NCBI GenBank assembly: GCA_965224415.1
Contig: CBDCZB010000001.1
Span: 531,879-595,878, forward strand
Origin: DAOUJI01 sp965224415
GTDB lineage: Bacteria; Chloroflexota; Dehalococcoidia; Lucifugimonadales; JAGWBF01
Direction of reading: 5' to 3'
Length of the DNA stretch: 64,000 bases
Of the stretch, positions 55,093 to 64,000 are shown piece after piece. Made by a program: the position numbers and the translations under genes. The stretch's first letter is position 1, and every line of letters starts with the position of its first letter. A model generated the notes under the pieces. That model searched no databases and was not told the DNA's origin. It worked only from the letters and a program-made list of their open reading frames with translations.

Positions 55093-55971
55093 CTATGGGC
55101 CGCCTGGATGAACCAGCTGCGCCACCTGAGGCCGCAGCTCGCTGATGACAGTCTCGAATATGGGCAAATCCGGCACGAGCGGGCCGAGCGACTGCTCCCA
55201 AGTCTCTTCGACGAAGGCAAGCATACGGTCGTGGAAGAATTCGTCAGGCCCTGCGAAGGAGACACCCCGGACGGCGCACTTCTCACGCAGCAGTGAGTCG
55301 AAGCCCGCTAGGTTCATCTGGTCTCTGTAGGCGTCGAGCACCCGCCAGAGGTCGTAGTAGTCGCGGGCGCGTGAGCGGCTCCAACCTCTCCTCTCGAACA
55401 TTTCCGCCTGTTGCAGGAGCGCTCGCAGCTTTTCGGCAACGATCTCTTCGAGGGAATACACCTTCACTTCCGCGTTGAGCGGCTCGCCGTACTCGTGGAT
55501 GATCTGCCGCTGCTCGGCAGGCAGCAGGACTCTCTCATCCATCGTGACCTCGACCATGACGCGGGTCTGTAGGCGGCTATGCCACGGAAACCTCGCTCGG
55601 ATGGCGAGCGCCTCCTGACCGCCTGGATGGGGTTCCCTCTCCGTGTAACGCTCACAAGTGATCTCCACAGGAGCGTATTCGTCCAGTAGTCGCACGGCGG
55701 TTCCGCACACCTCCCTTATCAACTCCTCTATCTCGTTGCCAGTCGGAATCCCTTTCAGCGTTGAGAAGTCCAGGTCCTCGGAGAAGCGGTAGTCACCGAA
55801 ATAGCACTTTCGGAGAGCTGTGCCTCCCTTGAAGACCAGTGTGTCACGGAGCACGGGCGTCCGGCTAATGCCAGCCAATATCCAGGACAGCAGGTAGTCG
55901 CGTTCAAGCGCTTCCCAGGGGATGCCGAGGCGTCGGCGTGCTTCCTGTAGGCGCGTGCGGAGTGGTCTCAT
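55093..55971 (-). CDS. AbiEii/AbiGii-type nucleotidyltransferase toxin
   Basis: 292 aa. DNA-polymerase-beta-like motif FKGGTALRKCYFGDYRFSED then LDF: GG-(x)-T-A-x-R-K and D-L-D-F are the AbiEii pattern. Type IV toxin of the AbiE system, which causes abortive infection by modifying tRNA ends. Overlaps its antitoxin gene by 4 bp. Confidence 0.92.
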   Translation of the reverse strand: MRPLRTRLQEARRRLGIPWEALERDYLLSWILAGISRTPVLRDTLVFKGGTALRKCYFGDYRFSEDLDFSTLKGIPTGNEIEELIREVCGTAVRLLDEYAPVEITCERYTEREPHPGGQEALAIRARFPWHSRLQTRVMVEVTMDERVLLPAEQRQIIHEYGEPLNAEVKVYSLEEIVAEKLRALLQQAEMFERRGWSRSRARDYYDLWRVLDAYRDQMNLAGFDSLLREKCAVRGVSFAGPDEFFHDRMLAFVEETWEQSLGPLVPDLPIFETVISELRPQVAQLVHPGGP

Positions 55972-56807
55972 GCCTCAACCATCCTTGGCAGGTTTTCCTG
56001 CACCATCCAACGGCCGTTGCAAGGCCCCTTGCGAGGCCCAGTAGGGTCAAGCTTGCGGTAGCCCTTGATCGGCAGCGCCGCCAGCTCCTCCAACTCGAAT
56101 GGGAGAACCCCCTGGGCTTCGAGCACCCACCCCAAGCGCTTGGCTGTGGTCACGCCCAGCCTGATGGCGTACTCTGTGATGCGTTCGATCTTCAGTCGAG
56201 GCATCGCGACTTGGAAGGCGTAGAGCACCTCCCCGAACCCTCCACAGTGCCGCGGCATGGAGAGCCCGTCCAGCAACGTGCGCTCCAAGTCAGTGATGGA
56301 CACGCGGGCTTCACCAACCCACGTCTTTTCTCCGCCGAAGAAGCGGTCGGGCTTGACCTGGATAAACCGGTACGTTGTATCCCCGACGATGAAGCCGCCC
56401 CCGGCCCTCTCCTTCCCTTCCTTCCTCGGACGGGGAACCCAGGCATCCGTCGTCGTGAGAACAAACACGTCCCTGGGTATCTGCTCCGTCAACCCGTAAT
56501 AATGCAGGGCAGACCAATGGGAGATCATGGCGGGTTCTACGAGGGCCGTAGCGACTTCAAATTCATGGGCGGCCGCAACCCCCGGCACGGTGGGAGAGAG
56601 CGCGTAGAGTCCTCGCCGTAGCGACACGATCCAGTTATTCTTACGGAGGTGGTACAGCGCCTCGGAGAGGTAGGCGTCCTTCAGACCGACGCGGGGGGCC
56701 AGCTCCCTGGCCTGCTCCGTCGTGAAGATGCGGTCTCCCTCATAGGCGAGCAGCCGGACCAACTCGATACCGACCAGAGATTGCTTGGGCTTTGTGCTAG
56801 CAGTCAT
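55968..56807 (-). CDS. AbiEi-type antitoxin/transcriptional regulator
   Basis: 279 aa from MTASTKPKQSLVG. N-terminal winged helix (FTTEQARELAPRVGLKDAYL, HLRKNNWIVSLRRGLYAL), followed by the AbiEi_4 C-terminal domain (ISHWSALHYYGLTEQIP, ISDLERTLLD-type ITDLERTLLDGL). It represses the pair and neutralises the toxin. Confidence 0.9.
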   Translation of the reverse strand: MTASTKPKQSLVGIELVRLLAYEGDRIFTTEQARELAPRVGLKDAYLSEALYHLRKNNWIVSLRRGLYALSPTVPGVAAAHEFEVATALVEPAMISHWSALHYYGLTEQIPRDVFVLTTTDAWVPRPRKEGKERAGGGFIVGDTTYRFIQVKPDRFFGGEKTWVGEARVSITDLERTLLDGLSMPRHCGGFGEVLYAFQVAMPRLKIERITEYAIRLGVTTAKRLGWVLEAQGVLPFELEELAALPIKGYRKLDPTGPRKGPCNGRWMVQENLPRMVEA

Positions 56808-56923
56808 TTGTACATATCCCAGGGTTACATCTGGGCGAGACAGCAACTACTTGCAAATCTACAGCGAAACTTGGATAATGTCAAAGACGCTGTGCTTCTG
56901 AGCTAACAATCAAGAGAGGGTCG

Positions 56924-59900
56924 ATGACATCACCTACAGCCAGTCAGACATCCGCACGCCTCGAAGCCACATTCGGCCCTGGGCGCGACTGGACGTCGCA
57001 GGCTGGGCAGTCCGCAACGGTCTGGGAGACGCCTGCCTACCATCTTCTGTGGTTCAATGATGCAGCGAGCGATGTGGAACTACGGAGGCTGTGGGAAGCA
57101 CGGAAAGGCCGTCAAGCCTATCCGGTTGTCTTGCTGGCCCCGTCGGGCGACGTAAACAAACTGCGGGTAGCCGGGCCGCAGGATGCCCGGCCCGTTCGGG
57201 AGTTGCCAGTCAGTCAAGTCCTCCACCTGTTGGAGACGAGCCGCAGTCTGGCGACCCGTGAAGCGGCGTCGTTCCTGGCCAGGGAGTTCGGCCGTCTTGA
57301 GGAGGCCGTGGTTCCCGGGCTGCGGGTCAAGGATCTCCTCACGCCTCATTTCATGCGGGAGCGCCTGCGTCGGCCCATCAACGAGCAGCGATTGTCCGGC
57401 GCCGTTGAAGGTATCGCACCTACCGGCAGCATTGGATGGCGCTCACTGTTCCAAGGCATGGGCTACCAGGTGGAGCAGCTTCCCCAGCGCGGCTACCTGT
57501 TGCGGCACGGCGACGCGCCGGTTGCTGTGGTGCATCCTCACCGGGACGCCTCCCAGTTCAGCCGTCTCACGGACAGCGGAGAATTGCCCGAAGGCATGGT
57601 GCTGTCCGACTGCGCGCAGCATGGGGCGCATTGGGGCGTACTGACAGCAGAGGGTCGCTACCGGCTGTTCCAGCGGCGGCCTCCGGTAGGACCGGCGACC
57701 GGGCAGCACGTGGAGATAGACCTTGGCGAGTTGGAGCGGAAGGACCGCCTCTACCTCGGCCTGCTCGCGCCCGAATCGCTGAAAGAGGACGGCTGGCTGA
57801 CCAAGTGGGTCGGTGAGGCGAAGGACTTTGGTGAAGAGCTGCGGAAGGGGCTGGAGGAGCGGCTCATCAAGGACGCACTGCCCAATATTGCGCGTGGGCT
57901 GGGTGAGTATCTTGAATCGCAGGGCGCAGATATGCGTGACCGGGAGCAACTCCGGCAGATAGAGGAGGCGGCGCTGACGCTGGTATTCCGGTTCATGTTC
58001 CTGCTGCACACCGAGGCTCGCGGTTATCTCCCCATCGGCTCGGCGGCCTACCGGCCCCACAGCGCACGCCAGCTTGCCGAGGACTCCCGGCTGGCCCAGG
58101 CGTCCTACAGCCGCAGGGCAACACAGCGATGGGATCGGATGCGGACGCTGGTGCGGATGGTGCGTACCGGAGACCGCTCGGCCGGGGTACCGGCCTACAA
58201 CGGCAGCCTCTTCGCTGCCGATGGCTTCCCTGGCAGCGCATTGCTGGAACGGGCCGAAATCGCCGATGTCTATCTCGCTCCTGCGCTCGCGGCCATCTCC
58301 TACGAGACGGACAAACTCGACGCTCCCGGGTTGGATTATGCCGGCCTGCAGATCGGCCACCTGGGAGCCATATACGAAGCATTGCTCACCCTGAGGCTAA
58401 CCCGTGCCCCCGAAGACCTGGCCTACGATTTCAGGCAGGATATGTTTCGCCCAGTCCGCGCCGGGGAGCAGCCGGAGGTGACGAGGGCGCAGCTTTACTA
58501 CCAGGCCGAGACGGGCGGACGCAAGGCCGGAGGCGTGTTCTACACGCGGCACGAGTTTGTAGACCACCTTCTAAGCCATTCGCTGCTGCCCGCCCTCGAC
58601 GACCATCTGGCCGAGGTCAAGAAGGTCGCCCAGCAGGACCCTACCGAAGCGACGCGGCGGCTGTTCGACTTCTCGGTGGTGGACCCAGCGATGGGCAGCG
58701 CCCACTTCCTTACGGCGGCCTTGGACATGATTGCTGACCGCATCGAGATCTTCCTCGCCGAAGTCGGCGGCCTGCCCGGTATTGCCCAGCTACTGAAGGA
58801 GTTGAGCCAGGACAATGGGACGGTCTCTCAGCAGCCGGAGGACGGCGACCTGCTGCGGCGGCTCATACTCAAACGCTGCATCTACGGCGTAGACCTCTCC
58901 CCGATGGCGGTGGAGGTCGCTAACGTCACGCTCTGGCTGGCGTCCTTCGTTCCCGGCTTGGCCCTCTCCTATCTGGGCAGCAACCTCAAGTGCGGCGATG
59001 CCCTCATCGGCGTGGCCGATCCGTCCGTGGTCGGCGCCAGCGACAGCCCGCTCTTCACAGGCCAGACGGTGCGGAATGCCATGGAACAAGCCGCTCGCTT
59101 GCAGCGAGAGCAGGCTGCCGTTCCCGACCGCACGCCGGAAGAGGTGAAACAGTCCGAGAATTTGGGTTCCCGGCGCGAAGAGGCCACCACAGGACTGCGG
59201 TCCGCCTTTAATCTGTGGACGGCGGAACCGCTGGGGCTGGACGGTGCCCGCCACACCTTGGAGACCAACGCTGACGCGGTCATCGCGCGTGACGAGGGCA
59301 AGACGGCGGCGATGGCACCAGATCTGAGCGAGGCCTCAAGCATCGCCGCCCGGTACCGCTTCTTCCACTGGCCCCTGGAGTTTCCCAACGTTTTTCACCG
59401 CGAGCACCCAGGCTTTGATGTCGTGGTGGGCAATCCCCCATGGAACAAGATTAAGTTCGAGATGCCTAGCTTCTTGGCGTTGCATGACCCTGGAATACGA
59501 GGTCTGAGCTCTGGTCTTGAGAGAGATGAGCGAGCTGAACACCTATTCCGGCAAAAGCCCGAGCTGCGCCAAGAGGTCGAAGACATAAGACGGCAAATTG
59601 AAGAGCAACGGGAGTTTTTCCGACCGGCGAACGGGTACACGATTCAAGGAAGTGGAGACACCGACCTCTACAAGCTCTTCTGCGAACGCTATGCGTCGAT
59701 CGCCAGGAGCAGAGGCTTCATGGGCGTGGTGCTGCCAAGGGTGGCATTCCTGAACGACGGAAGCCGTGGCTTCCGCCGCTGGTTCTTCAAGGAGTGCTGT
59801 CCAAGCCGTATAGACGCCTTGTTGAACAACCGGCATTGGGCATTTGATATCCATCCGCAGTACTCGATAGCTTTGGTGACGGCACAGGTGGGGACTCCTG

Positions 59901-60952
59901 TCGACGGCTCCCTGACTGTAACCGGACCCGCTCGCAACGAGCGGGAGTTTGCGGAGTGCATCACCAGCGAAGGTGTACAGGTGGACTTGTCCGTACTCGC
60001 TTCATGGACTCCGGCTCCAGCGGATGATTCAGTCAGGGAGCCAACATGGGAGTTGCCGTTGCTGCCCACCCCCACGCATGTCTCCGTGCTCAGCAAGTTG
60101 CGTGGCGGGGTGAGGTTTGATGCGCTACAGAATCCTGGAAATCAAAAGAAATCAAAAGCGCCCGCTGCTGCGCCGAGTGCAATTCTGTATAGAGAACTAG
60201 ACTCGGCGCAGCAGCGGGCGCTTTTCACTCACCCTCCGGGTGAGGGCCGTATTGCCGTTTGGAAGGGCAGTTCGTTCGGCCAATACGAACCACACGGCAA
60301 TGATCCTGCTGGATACGGCGACCAGAAGACAATAGAAAAGTTTCTACAAAACAAGCGAGCACACTCCAGAGAGTTTCGTAAGGCTTTCCCCAAAGAAGTG
60401 CTACGTGACCCGTCAACCCTTCCCTTCCACTTTTCCCGCACGGCCTTTAGGGCCATATCCCGCAGCACTGACTCTAGGACAGTAATCAGCTGCATAGTGC
60501 CTTCGAGAACACCATTGACAGATAGGGCTCCCTACATTGCGTTTCACTTGTGGGATGCCTCGGAGCAAGCCTATGTACTCGGAGTGTTCAATAGTACCCC
60601 ATTTGACTGGCAGGCCCGGCGATCCGTTGAGACTACACTGAACTACTTCATCCTCAACAGTCTCACCTTCCCGCCTCCGGACAACACTCCCTGGGAGCGA
60701 ATCGGCAGGTTAGCGGCGCGGCTGTCCTGCGTCGACGAGCGGTTCGCTGAGTTCGCGGAAGAGGCGGGTGTAGAGTGTGGGCAACTCACCGACGGCCAGC
60801 GCTCCGATATGCGGGCGGAGATCGACGCGCTGGTGGCCCGCGCCTACGACCTGACGGAGGACGAACTTCGCTTCATCTTCACGGACTTCACGGAGAACGC
60901 CGTCAGCCCCGCCTACCGGCAACTGGTGCTGGAGAAGTTCGAGGGCCTGTAG
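56924..60952 (+). CDS. Large adenine-specific DNA methyltransferase, Eco57I/PglX-like
   Basis: 1,342 aa. AdoMet motif VVDPAMGSAHFLTAALD (~585-600) and catalytic NPPWNKIKFE (~840). Residues 1-480 are an N-terminal domain of unknown fold (possibly nuclease- or target-binding-related), and ~980-1330 resembles a recognition domain. Size and arrangement are like type IIG enzymes or BREX PglX, but the PD-(D/E)XK of type IIG is not evident. Start behind AGAGAGGG. Carries a 25-bp inverted repeat at 60154-60225. Confidence 0.85.
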   Translation: MTSPTASQTSARLEATFGPGRDWTSQAGQSATVWETPAYHLLWFNDAASDVELRRLWEARKGRQAYPVVLLAPSGDVNKLRVAGPQDARPVRELPVSQVLHLLETSRSLATREAASFLAREFGRLEEAVVPGLRVKDLLTPHFMRERLRRPINEQRLSGAVEGIAPTGSIGWRSLFQGMGYQVEQLPQRGYLLRHGDAPVAVVHPHRDASQFSRLTDSGELPEGMVLSDCAQHGAHWGVLTAEGRYRLFQRRPPVGPATGQHVEIDLGELERKDRLYLGLLAPESLKEDGWLTKWVGEAKDFGEELRKGLEERLIKDALPNIARGLGEYLESQGADMRDREQLRQIEEAALTLVFRFMFLLHTEARGYLPIGSAAYRPHSARQLAEDSRLAQASYSRRATQRWDRMRTLVRMVRTGDRSAGVPAYNGSLFAADGFPGSALLERAEIADVYLAPALAAISYETDKLDAPGLDYAGLQIGHLGAIYEALLTLRLTRAPEDLAYDFRQDMFRPVRAGEQPEVTRAQLYYQAETGGRKAGGVFYTRHEFVDHLLSHSLLPALDDHLAEVKKVAQQDPTEATRRLFDFSVVDPAMGSAHFLTAALDMIADRIEIFLAEVGGLPGIAQLLKELSQDNGTVSQQPEDGDLLRRLILKRCIYGVDLSPMAVEVANVTLWLASFVPGLALSYLGSNLKCGDALIGVADPSVVGASDSPLFTGQTVRNAMEQAARLQREQAAVPDRTPEEVKQSENLGSRREEATTGLRSAFNLWTAEPLGLDGARHTLETNADAVIARDEGKTAAMAPDLSEASSIAARYRFFHWPLEFPNVFHREHPGFDVVVGNPPWNKIKFEMPSFLALHDPGIRGLSSGLERDERAEHLFRQKPELRQEVEDIRRQIEEQREFFRPANGYTIQGSGDTDLYKLFCERYASIARSRGFMGVVLPRVAFLNDGSRGFRRWFFKECCPSRIDALLNNRHWAFDIHPQYSIALVTAQVGTPVDGSLTVTGPARNEREFAECITSEGVQVDLSVLASWTPAPADDSVREPTWELPLLPTPTHVSVLSKLRGGVRFDALQNPGNQKKSKAPAAAPSAILYRELDSAQQRALFTHPPGEGRIAVWKGSSFGQYEPHGNDPAGYGDQKTIEKFLQNKRAHSREFRKAFPKEVLRDPSTLPFHFSRTAFRAISRSTDSRTVISCIVPSRTPLTDRAPYIAFHLWDASEQAYVLGVFNSTPFDWQARRSVETTLNYFILNSLTFPPPDNTPWERIGRLAARLSCVDERFAEFAEEAGVECGQLTDGQRSDMRAEIDALVARAYDLTEDELRFIFTDFTENAVSPAYRQLVLEKFEGL
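60154..60225. repeat. Perfect 25-bp inverted repeat in the methyltransferase gene
   Basis: Arms at 60154-60178 (AAAAGCGCCCGCTGCTG...) and 60201-60225 (...CAGCAGCGGGCGCTTTT) are exact reverse complements, with a 22-nt loop. The stem ends in TTTT like an intrinsic terminator, yet it lies inside the open frame (KAPAAAPSAILYRELDSAQQ). Confidence 0.95.
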
Positions 60953-61024
60953 GCAAAGGCAGTATGACATGAGCCTGTTTCGGTCTACGGTGCATCACCG
61001 TAGACTATCGAGAGGTACATTGCG

Positions 61025-61798
61025 ATGGGATCGACGATAGAGTGGACTGATGAGACGTGGAATCCGATGACGGGCTGCACTCGCGTGTCGCCCGGCTGCG
61101 ACCACTGCTACATGTTCGCCCTGTATCCACGGCTAAAGGCAATGGGCGTACCCGGATACGAGGGCGACCCTCGCGAGGTGCGGCTGCTGCCGGAGCGGCT
61201 GGACACCCCGCTCAATTGGAAAAGACCTCGCAGGGTATTTGTCAACAGCATGTCAGACGTGTTCCATCCCCGCGTGTCCTACGATTTCATCAACAACATC
61301 TTCGACGTCATGCGCGAGGCGGCGGAGCAGCGGGGGCACGTCTTCCAAGTCCTCACAAAGCGTCCGGGGCGAGCTGTCGGGTGGTGGGAGAGCAACAAGG
61401 CTCGCTACGACTGTGTGTGGCCTGATGGCGTGTGGATAGGCACATCGGTGGAGAACCAGAAGTATGCCCCGCGCGTCGCGGTGCTGGCGCGACTGCCGGC
61501 GGCAATTCGGTTCGTCTCGGCCGAGCCGCTGCTCGGGGCGGTTGACCTTCGGCAGTGGCTTGATGCCGGCGACGTGCAGTGGGTAATCGCCGGAGGCGAA
61601 AGCGGTCCCGCAGCGAGGCCGATGGACCTGGAATGGGCGCGGGACCTGCGTGACCAGTCCCTTGAGACAGGCGTGGCGTTCTTCCTGAAACAGCTTGGCG
61701 GACGGCGCGGCAAGCAGTCGGGAGACGAAGCAATTTTGGACGGACGACTATGGCGCGATTGCCCAGAGCCAACAGAAGGACACAGCAATGCCTCCTAG
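61025..61798 (+). CDS. DUF5131 (phage Gp37/Gp68) protein, three-Cys-motif partner
   Basis: 257 aa. STIEWTDETWNPMTGCTRVS then PGCDHCYMF gives a C-x6-C-x2-C motif, typical of the DUF5131 family, which has a radical-SAM-like layout. Conserved RRVFVNSMSDVFHP, LTKRPGRA, GTSVENQKY, SAEPLLG and GGESGPAARP follow. Overlaps tcmP by 11 bp; these two families are regularly encoded together. Activity unknown. Confidence 0.88.
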   Translation: MGSTIEWTDETWNPMTGCTRVSPGCDHCYMFALYPRLKAMGVPGYEGDPREVRLLPERLDTPLNWKRPRRVFVNSMSDVFHPRVSYDFINNIFDVMREAAEQRGHVFQVLTKRPGRAVGWWESNKARYDCVWPDGVWIGTSVENQKYAPRVAVLARLPAAIRFVSAEPLLGAVDLRQWLDAGDVQWVIAGGESGPAARPMDLEWARDLRDQSLETGVAFFLKQLGGRRGKQSGDEAILDGRLWRDCPEPTEGHSNAS

Positions 61799-62810
61799 AA
61801 CGACTACCTGGGACCTTGAGCCGCACACCACAGGCAAGCACATGGTGCTACAGCACTACATGGGGGCTTGGCTACCAATCCTGACCAGTTGGAATGGGCG
61901 GGTCCTGTTTATTGACGCCTTCGCAGGGCCAGGTGAGTACTCAAATGGCGAGCCTGGGTCACCGGTCATAGCGCTGCGTGCGCTGATTGACCATCGCGCT
62001 AGGAACCAGATTCGGAGTGAAGTAAACTACCTTTTTATCGAGCAAAACGAAGCTCGAAGCAAGCACCTCGAAGTGGTCCTTGGGGAGATTCAGCCTATGT
62101 TGCCTCCCAAGTGCAACTACGAGGTCATAAACTCTACTTTTGACGAGACGCTCACAGAAGCTCTTGACAGTATTGACGAGCAGAAAGCCCGCTTAGCTCC
62201 CGCATTCGTGATGATCGACCCGTTCGGTGTTTCCGGTACCCCTATGCGCGTCGTCGGGAGAATCTTGGGGAATCCCAAGTCGGAAGTCTATATCTCCTTC
62301 ATGTATAGGGAGATGAACAGGTTCAAAGAACATCCTAATTTTGAAAGACACCTAGACGAACTGTTTGGCTGCTCGGCATGGCGGGAAGGCATAGACTTAG
62401 CCGACGGGAAGGAGCGAAAGGACTTCTTCTACGACTTGTACAAGGACCAGCTAAAGGCGAACGGAGCGCAGTACGTGGTACGCTTCGAGCTGTATGAGGG
62501 CGAGCAGCTTGTCTATGCGATCTTCTTCGGCACCAAGAGCTTGGAAGGATGCGACAAGATGAAGCAGGCCATATGGAAGGTCGCGCCGTTTGGCGACTTC
62601 AGGTTCCGAGGCAGTCAGCTCGGCCAGCTTACACTTGGCGATGACCTGCTTGATTTCAGCTTGCTTGAGAAGGCTCTCCAAAACGAGTTCGCATCCAAGG
62701 GTTGGCAGAGAATAGAGGACGTAGAAGATTTCGTGAAGTCCGACGCTACAGATTTTCACTCTGGTCATCTCATAGCGCAAAACACTGACCCCCATGGAGA
62801 AGAGCGGTAA
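61788..62810 (+). CDS. tcmP: Three-Cys-motif partner protein TcmP
   Basis: 340 aa; ATG at 61788 lies inside the DUF5131 end. Methyltransferase-like start (RVLFIDAFAGPGEYSNGEPG), FIEQNEARSKHLE and MIDPFGVSGTPM, with YVVRFELYEGEQLVYAIFFGT. Recognised as the TcmP family from these motifs and from the neighbour. Function unknown. Confidence 0.85.
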   Translation: MPPRTTTWDLEPHTTGKHMVLQHYMGAWLPILTSWNGRVLFIDAFAGPGEYSNGEPGSPVIALRALIDHRARNQIRSEVNYLFIEQNEARSKHLEVVLGEIQPMLPPKCNYEVINSTFDETLTEALDSIDEQKARLAPAFVMIDPFGVSGTPMRVVGRILGNPKSEVYISFMYREMNRFKEHPNFERHLDELFGCSAWREGIDLADGKERKDFFYDLYKDQLKANGAQYVVRFELYEGEQLVYAIFFGTKSLEGCDKMKQAIWKVAPFGDFRFRGSQLGQLTLGDDLLDFSLLEKALQNEFASKGWQRIEDVEDFVKSDATDFHSGHLIAQNTDPHGEER

Positions 62811-62898
62811 GGTAGAGGTAGAGCGTCCCCCCGGCAGACGCGCAGGATCTTTTACGCCTGGAACCCGCATCCTGTTTCGGTGAAGGAAATTTATCGCC

Positions 62899-64000
62899 TT
62901 GTCACCACTCGACACACACGGCCCCTTTGAACTGGTGGACAATGTTGACTACGGCAACCACCAGCAAGCATTGGCGTGGCTGGCGGAGCACTACGGTGGG
63001 CCGGTGAACGTAGCCACAGGCTATGTTGGGCTACAAGGGCTGGACGCACTGGCCCAGATAGCGGTGGAGCGGGAACAGCCCACCCGTCTCTTGATAGGTG
63101 CAGCGCCGGAGGCCTTGGCCGGCCCGCCTGGGGAGACCGTCGCTGACCGTTTTCAGCAGTCGGTGTCGGTGTTGCGCCGTGAGCGGGACTTCTCGGCGTT
63201 TCCCGCCGCCCGGCGAGCCGTCCTTGAGCGGGTGACCCGCTTCTTCGAGTCCGATAGCGTTGCGGTGCGTCGGTACATCCGGCGCTTCCTGCACGGCAAA
63301 GCCTACGTTATCGGCGAACTGAACGACTCAGGGTCTCCGATAGGGGCAGGCGCGGCGTTGGTGTCCTCTGCCAACCTGACGCAGGGGGGACTCGTCGCCA
63401 ACCTCGAGCTTGGCATGGTGCACTACCAGCCCAACGTCGTGGGCATGGCATTGGGCTGGCATCAACGCCTCTGGGACGACGCCCAGGACTTCCGTGACGA
63501 GCTGCTGGCGCTACTGCGGCCTCCAGCTTTGGAGAGCGATCCCCAGACTGTGTTTCTCCGGGCACTGCTCGAACTCTACGAGGGTGAGTTGGACGGCGAC
63601 GGACCGACCTCTCCCGACCTTGACACTCTCACCGCGTTCCAGCGCGACGGGCTGATACGGGCGAAGCGGATTCTGGACCGCTACGGCGGCGTCCTCTACG
63701 CCGACGGTGTGGGCATGGGCAAGACGGAGATAGGCGTGCAGTTCATCCGTGAGCACACCCGGGACTTGGGGCAGCACGTGCTGGTCATATCGCCAGCGCA
63801 GCTTCGGGACCGCCTCTGGCAGCAGCGCCTCAGCGAGGCCAACCTGCCGGGCACCGTGGTGTCCTACCAGCAGTTGTCCCAAGACCGGCAACTGTCCCCT
63901 GACGGAGGGCGAAGGGTCTTGCCGGTAAACAAGGACGTGTACCGCTTCGTCATCATCGACGAAGCCCACGCGTACCGCAACGTAGACAACACCTGGTATG
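62899..64000 (+). CDS. PLD-nuclease/SNF2-helicase fusion protein (partial, runs off the window)
   Basis: Open frame from a likely TTG start (AAGGA about 11 nt upstream) to the last base. A phospholipase-D-type nuclease motif is FLHGKAYVIG with SSANLTQGGLVANLELG (HxK and SAN). A helicase motor follows: YADGVGMGKTEIG (Walker A) and VIIDEAHAYRN (DEAH). The rest of the motor is outside. Same strand as the methyltransferase, 88 bp after tcmP; probably one defence cluster. Confidence 0.82.
   Translation, partial: MSPLDTHGPFELVDNVDYGNHQQALAWLAEHYGGPVNVATGYVGLQGLDALAQIAVEREQPTRLLIGAAPEALAGPPGETVADRFQQSVSVLRRERDFSAFPAARRAVLERVTRFFESDSVAVRRYIRRFLHGKAYVIGELNDSGSPIGAGAALVSSANLTQGGLVANLELGMVHYQPNVVGMALGWHQRLWDDAQDFRDELLALLRPPALESDPQTVFLRALLELYEGELDGDGPTSPDLDTLTAFQRDGLIRAKRILDRYGGVLYADGVGMGKTEIGVQFIREHTRDLGQHVLVISPAQLRDRLWQQRLSEANLPGTVVSYQQLSQDRQLSPDGGRRVLPVNKDVYRFVIIDEAHAYRNVDNTWY

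Noticed and set aside
60154..60225. Inverted repeat as ends of a transposon
   Set aside because: The arms are only 22 bp apart and no target duplication is seen.
56924..64000. Calling this cluster BREX or DISARM
   Set aside because: PglZ, BrxC, DrmA and DrmB are not in the window; only the methylase and a PLD/SNF2 protein resemble parts of those systems.

Overview
The window looks like a Chloroflexota chromosome, probably Dehalococcoidia or SAR202-like. This is inferred from gene content (acyl-CoA dehydrogenases, LLM-class flavin oxidoreductase, MaoC, SDR, MeaB, two-domain ThyX, S6 and S18 with long Ala/Pro tails); no marker-gene phylogeny was possible.

1-29.2 kb is mostly core genome. It starts with the end of prmC and a small membrane protein. 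A long leftward run follows (order of transcription: glyA, rpsF, ssb, rpsR, a SurA/PrsA-like foldase, hom, folE, an acetyltransferase, a glycosyltransferase, a DUF502 protein). Then come nfeD plus an SPFH gene, hpf, a DUF429 gene, meaB, two acyl-CoA dehydrogenases, an F420/FMN-type oxidoreductase, an atypical IscA-like protein, thyX, a ThDP enzyme and small metabolic genes up to a tRNA-Leu(UAA). Two identical copies of a 1,222-bp IS630-family element sit in this part. One of them cuts an isocitrate-lyase-superfamily gene exactly in two.

29.2-37.2 kb is a mobile-element graveyard: a frameshifted IS1595 transposase, an HNH remnant, a decayed IS630 relative, a frameshifted AAA/DUF4143 gene, a third copy of the 1,222-bp IS, dispersed non-coding repeats and the C-terminal stub of a large serine recombinase.

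37.2-53.8 kb is a leftward, tightly packed defence block. In transcription order it holds an HTH stub, a CD-NTase, a bacterial HORMA gene, a TRIP13-like AAA+ ATPase and a DUF6602 (PD-(D/E)XK-like) protein, which together look like a type III CBASS. This runs directly into hsdM (with an N-terminal XRE domain), hsdS, an AAA/TOPRIM-like ATPase, an AlbA/HsdS chimera, a zinc-ribbon protein, an AlbA_2 protein, hsdR, a YgjP-like peptidase and a TIR protein. The HORMA gene is interrupted by the fourth IS630 copy at a CTAG; removing the IS plus one TA restores a 172-codon reading frame. The block therefore looks like a composite CBASS plus type I restriction operon silenced, possibly reversibly, by an insertion sequence.

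53.8-64 kb continues the island: a broken tyrosine recombinase, a second copy of the structured repeat, an AbiE toxin-antitoxin pair, a 1,342-aa adenine methyltransferase of the Eco57I/PglX type that contains a perfect 25-bp inverted repeat, a DUF5131/TcmP pair, and a PLD-nuclease/SNF2-helicase fusion running off the end. The last four genes are codirectional and probably form one DNA-modification/defence cluster.
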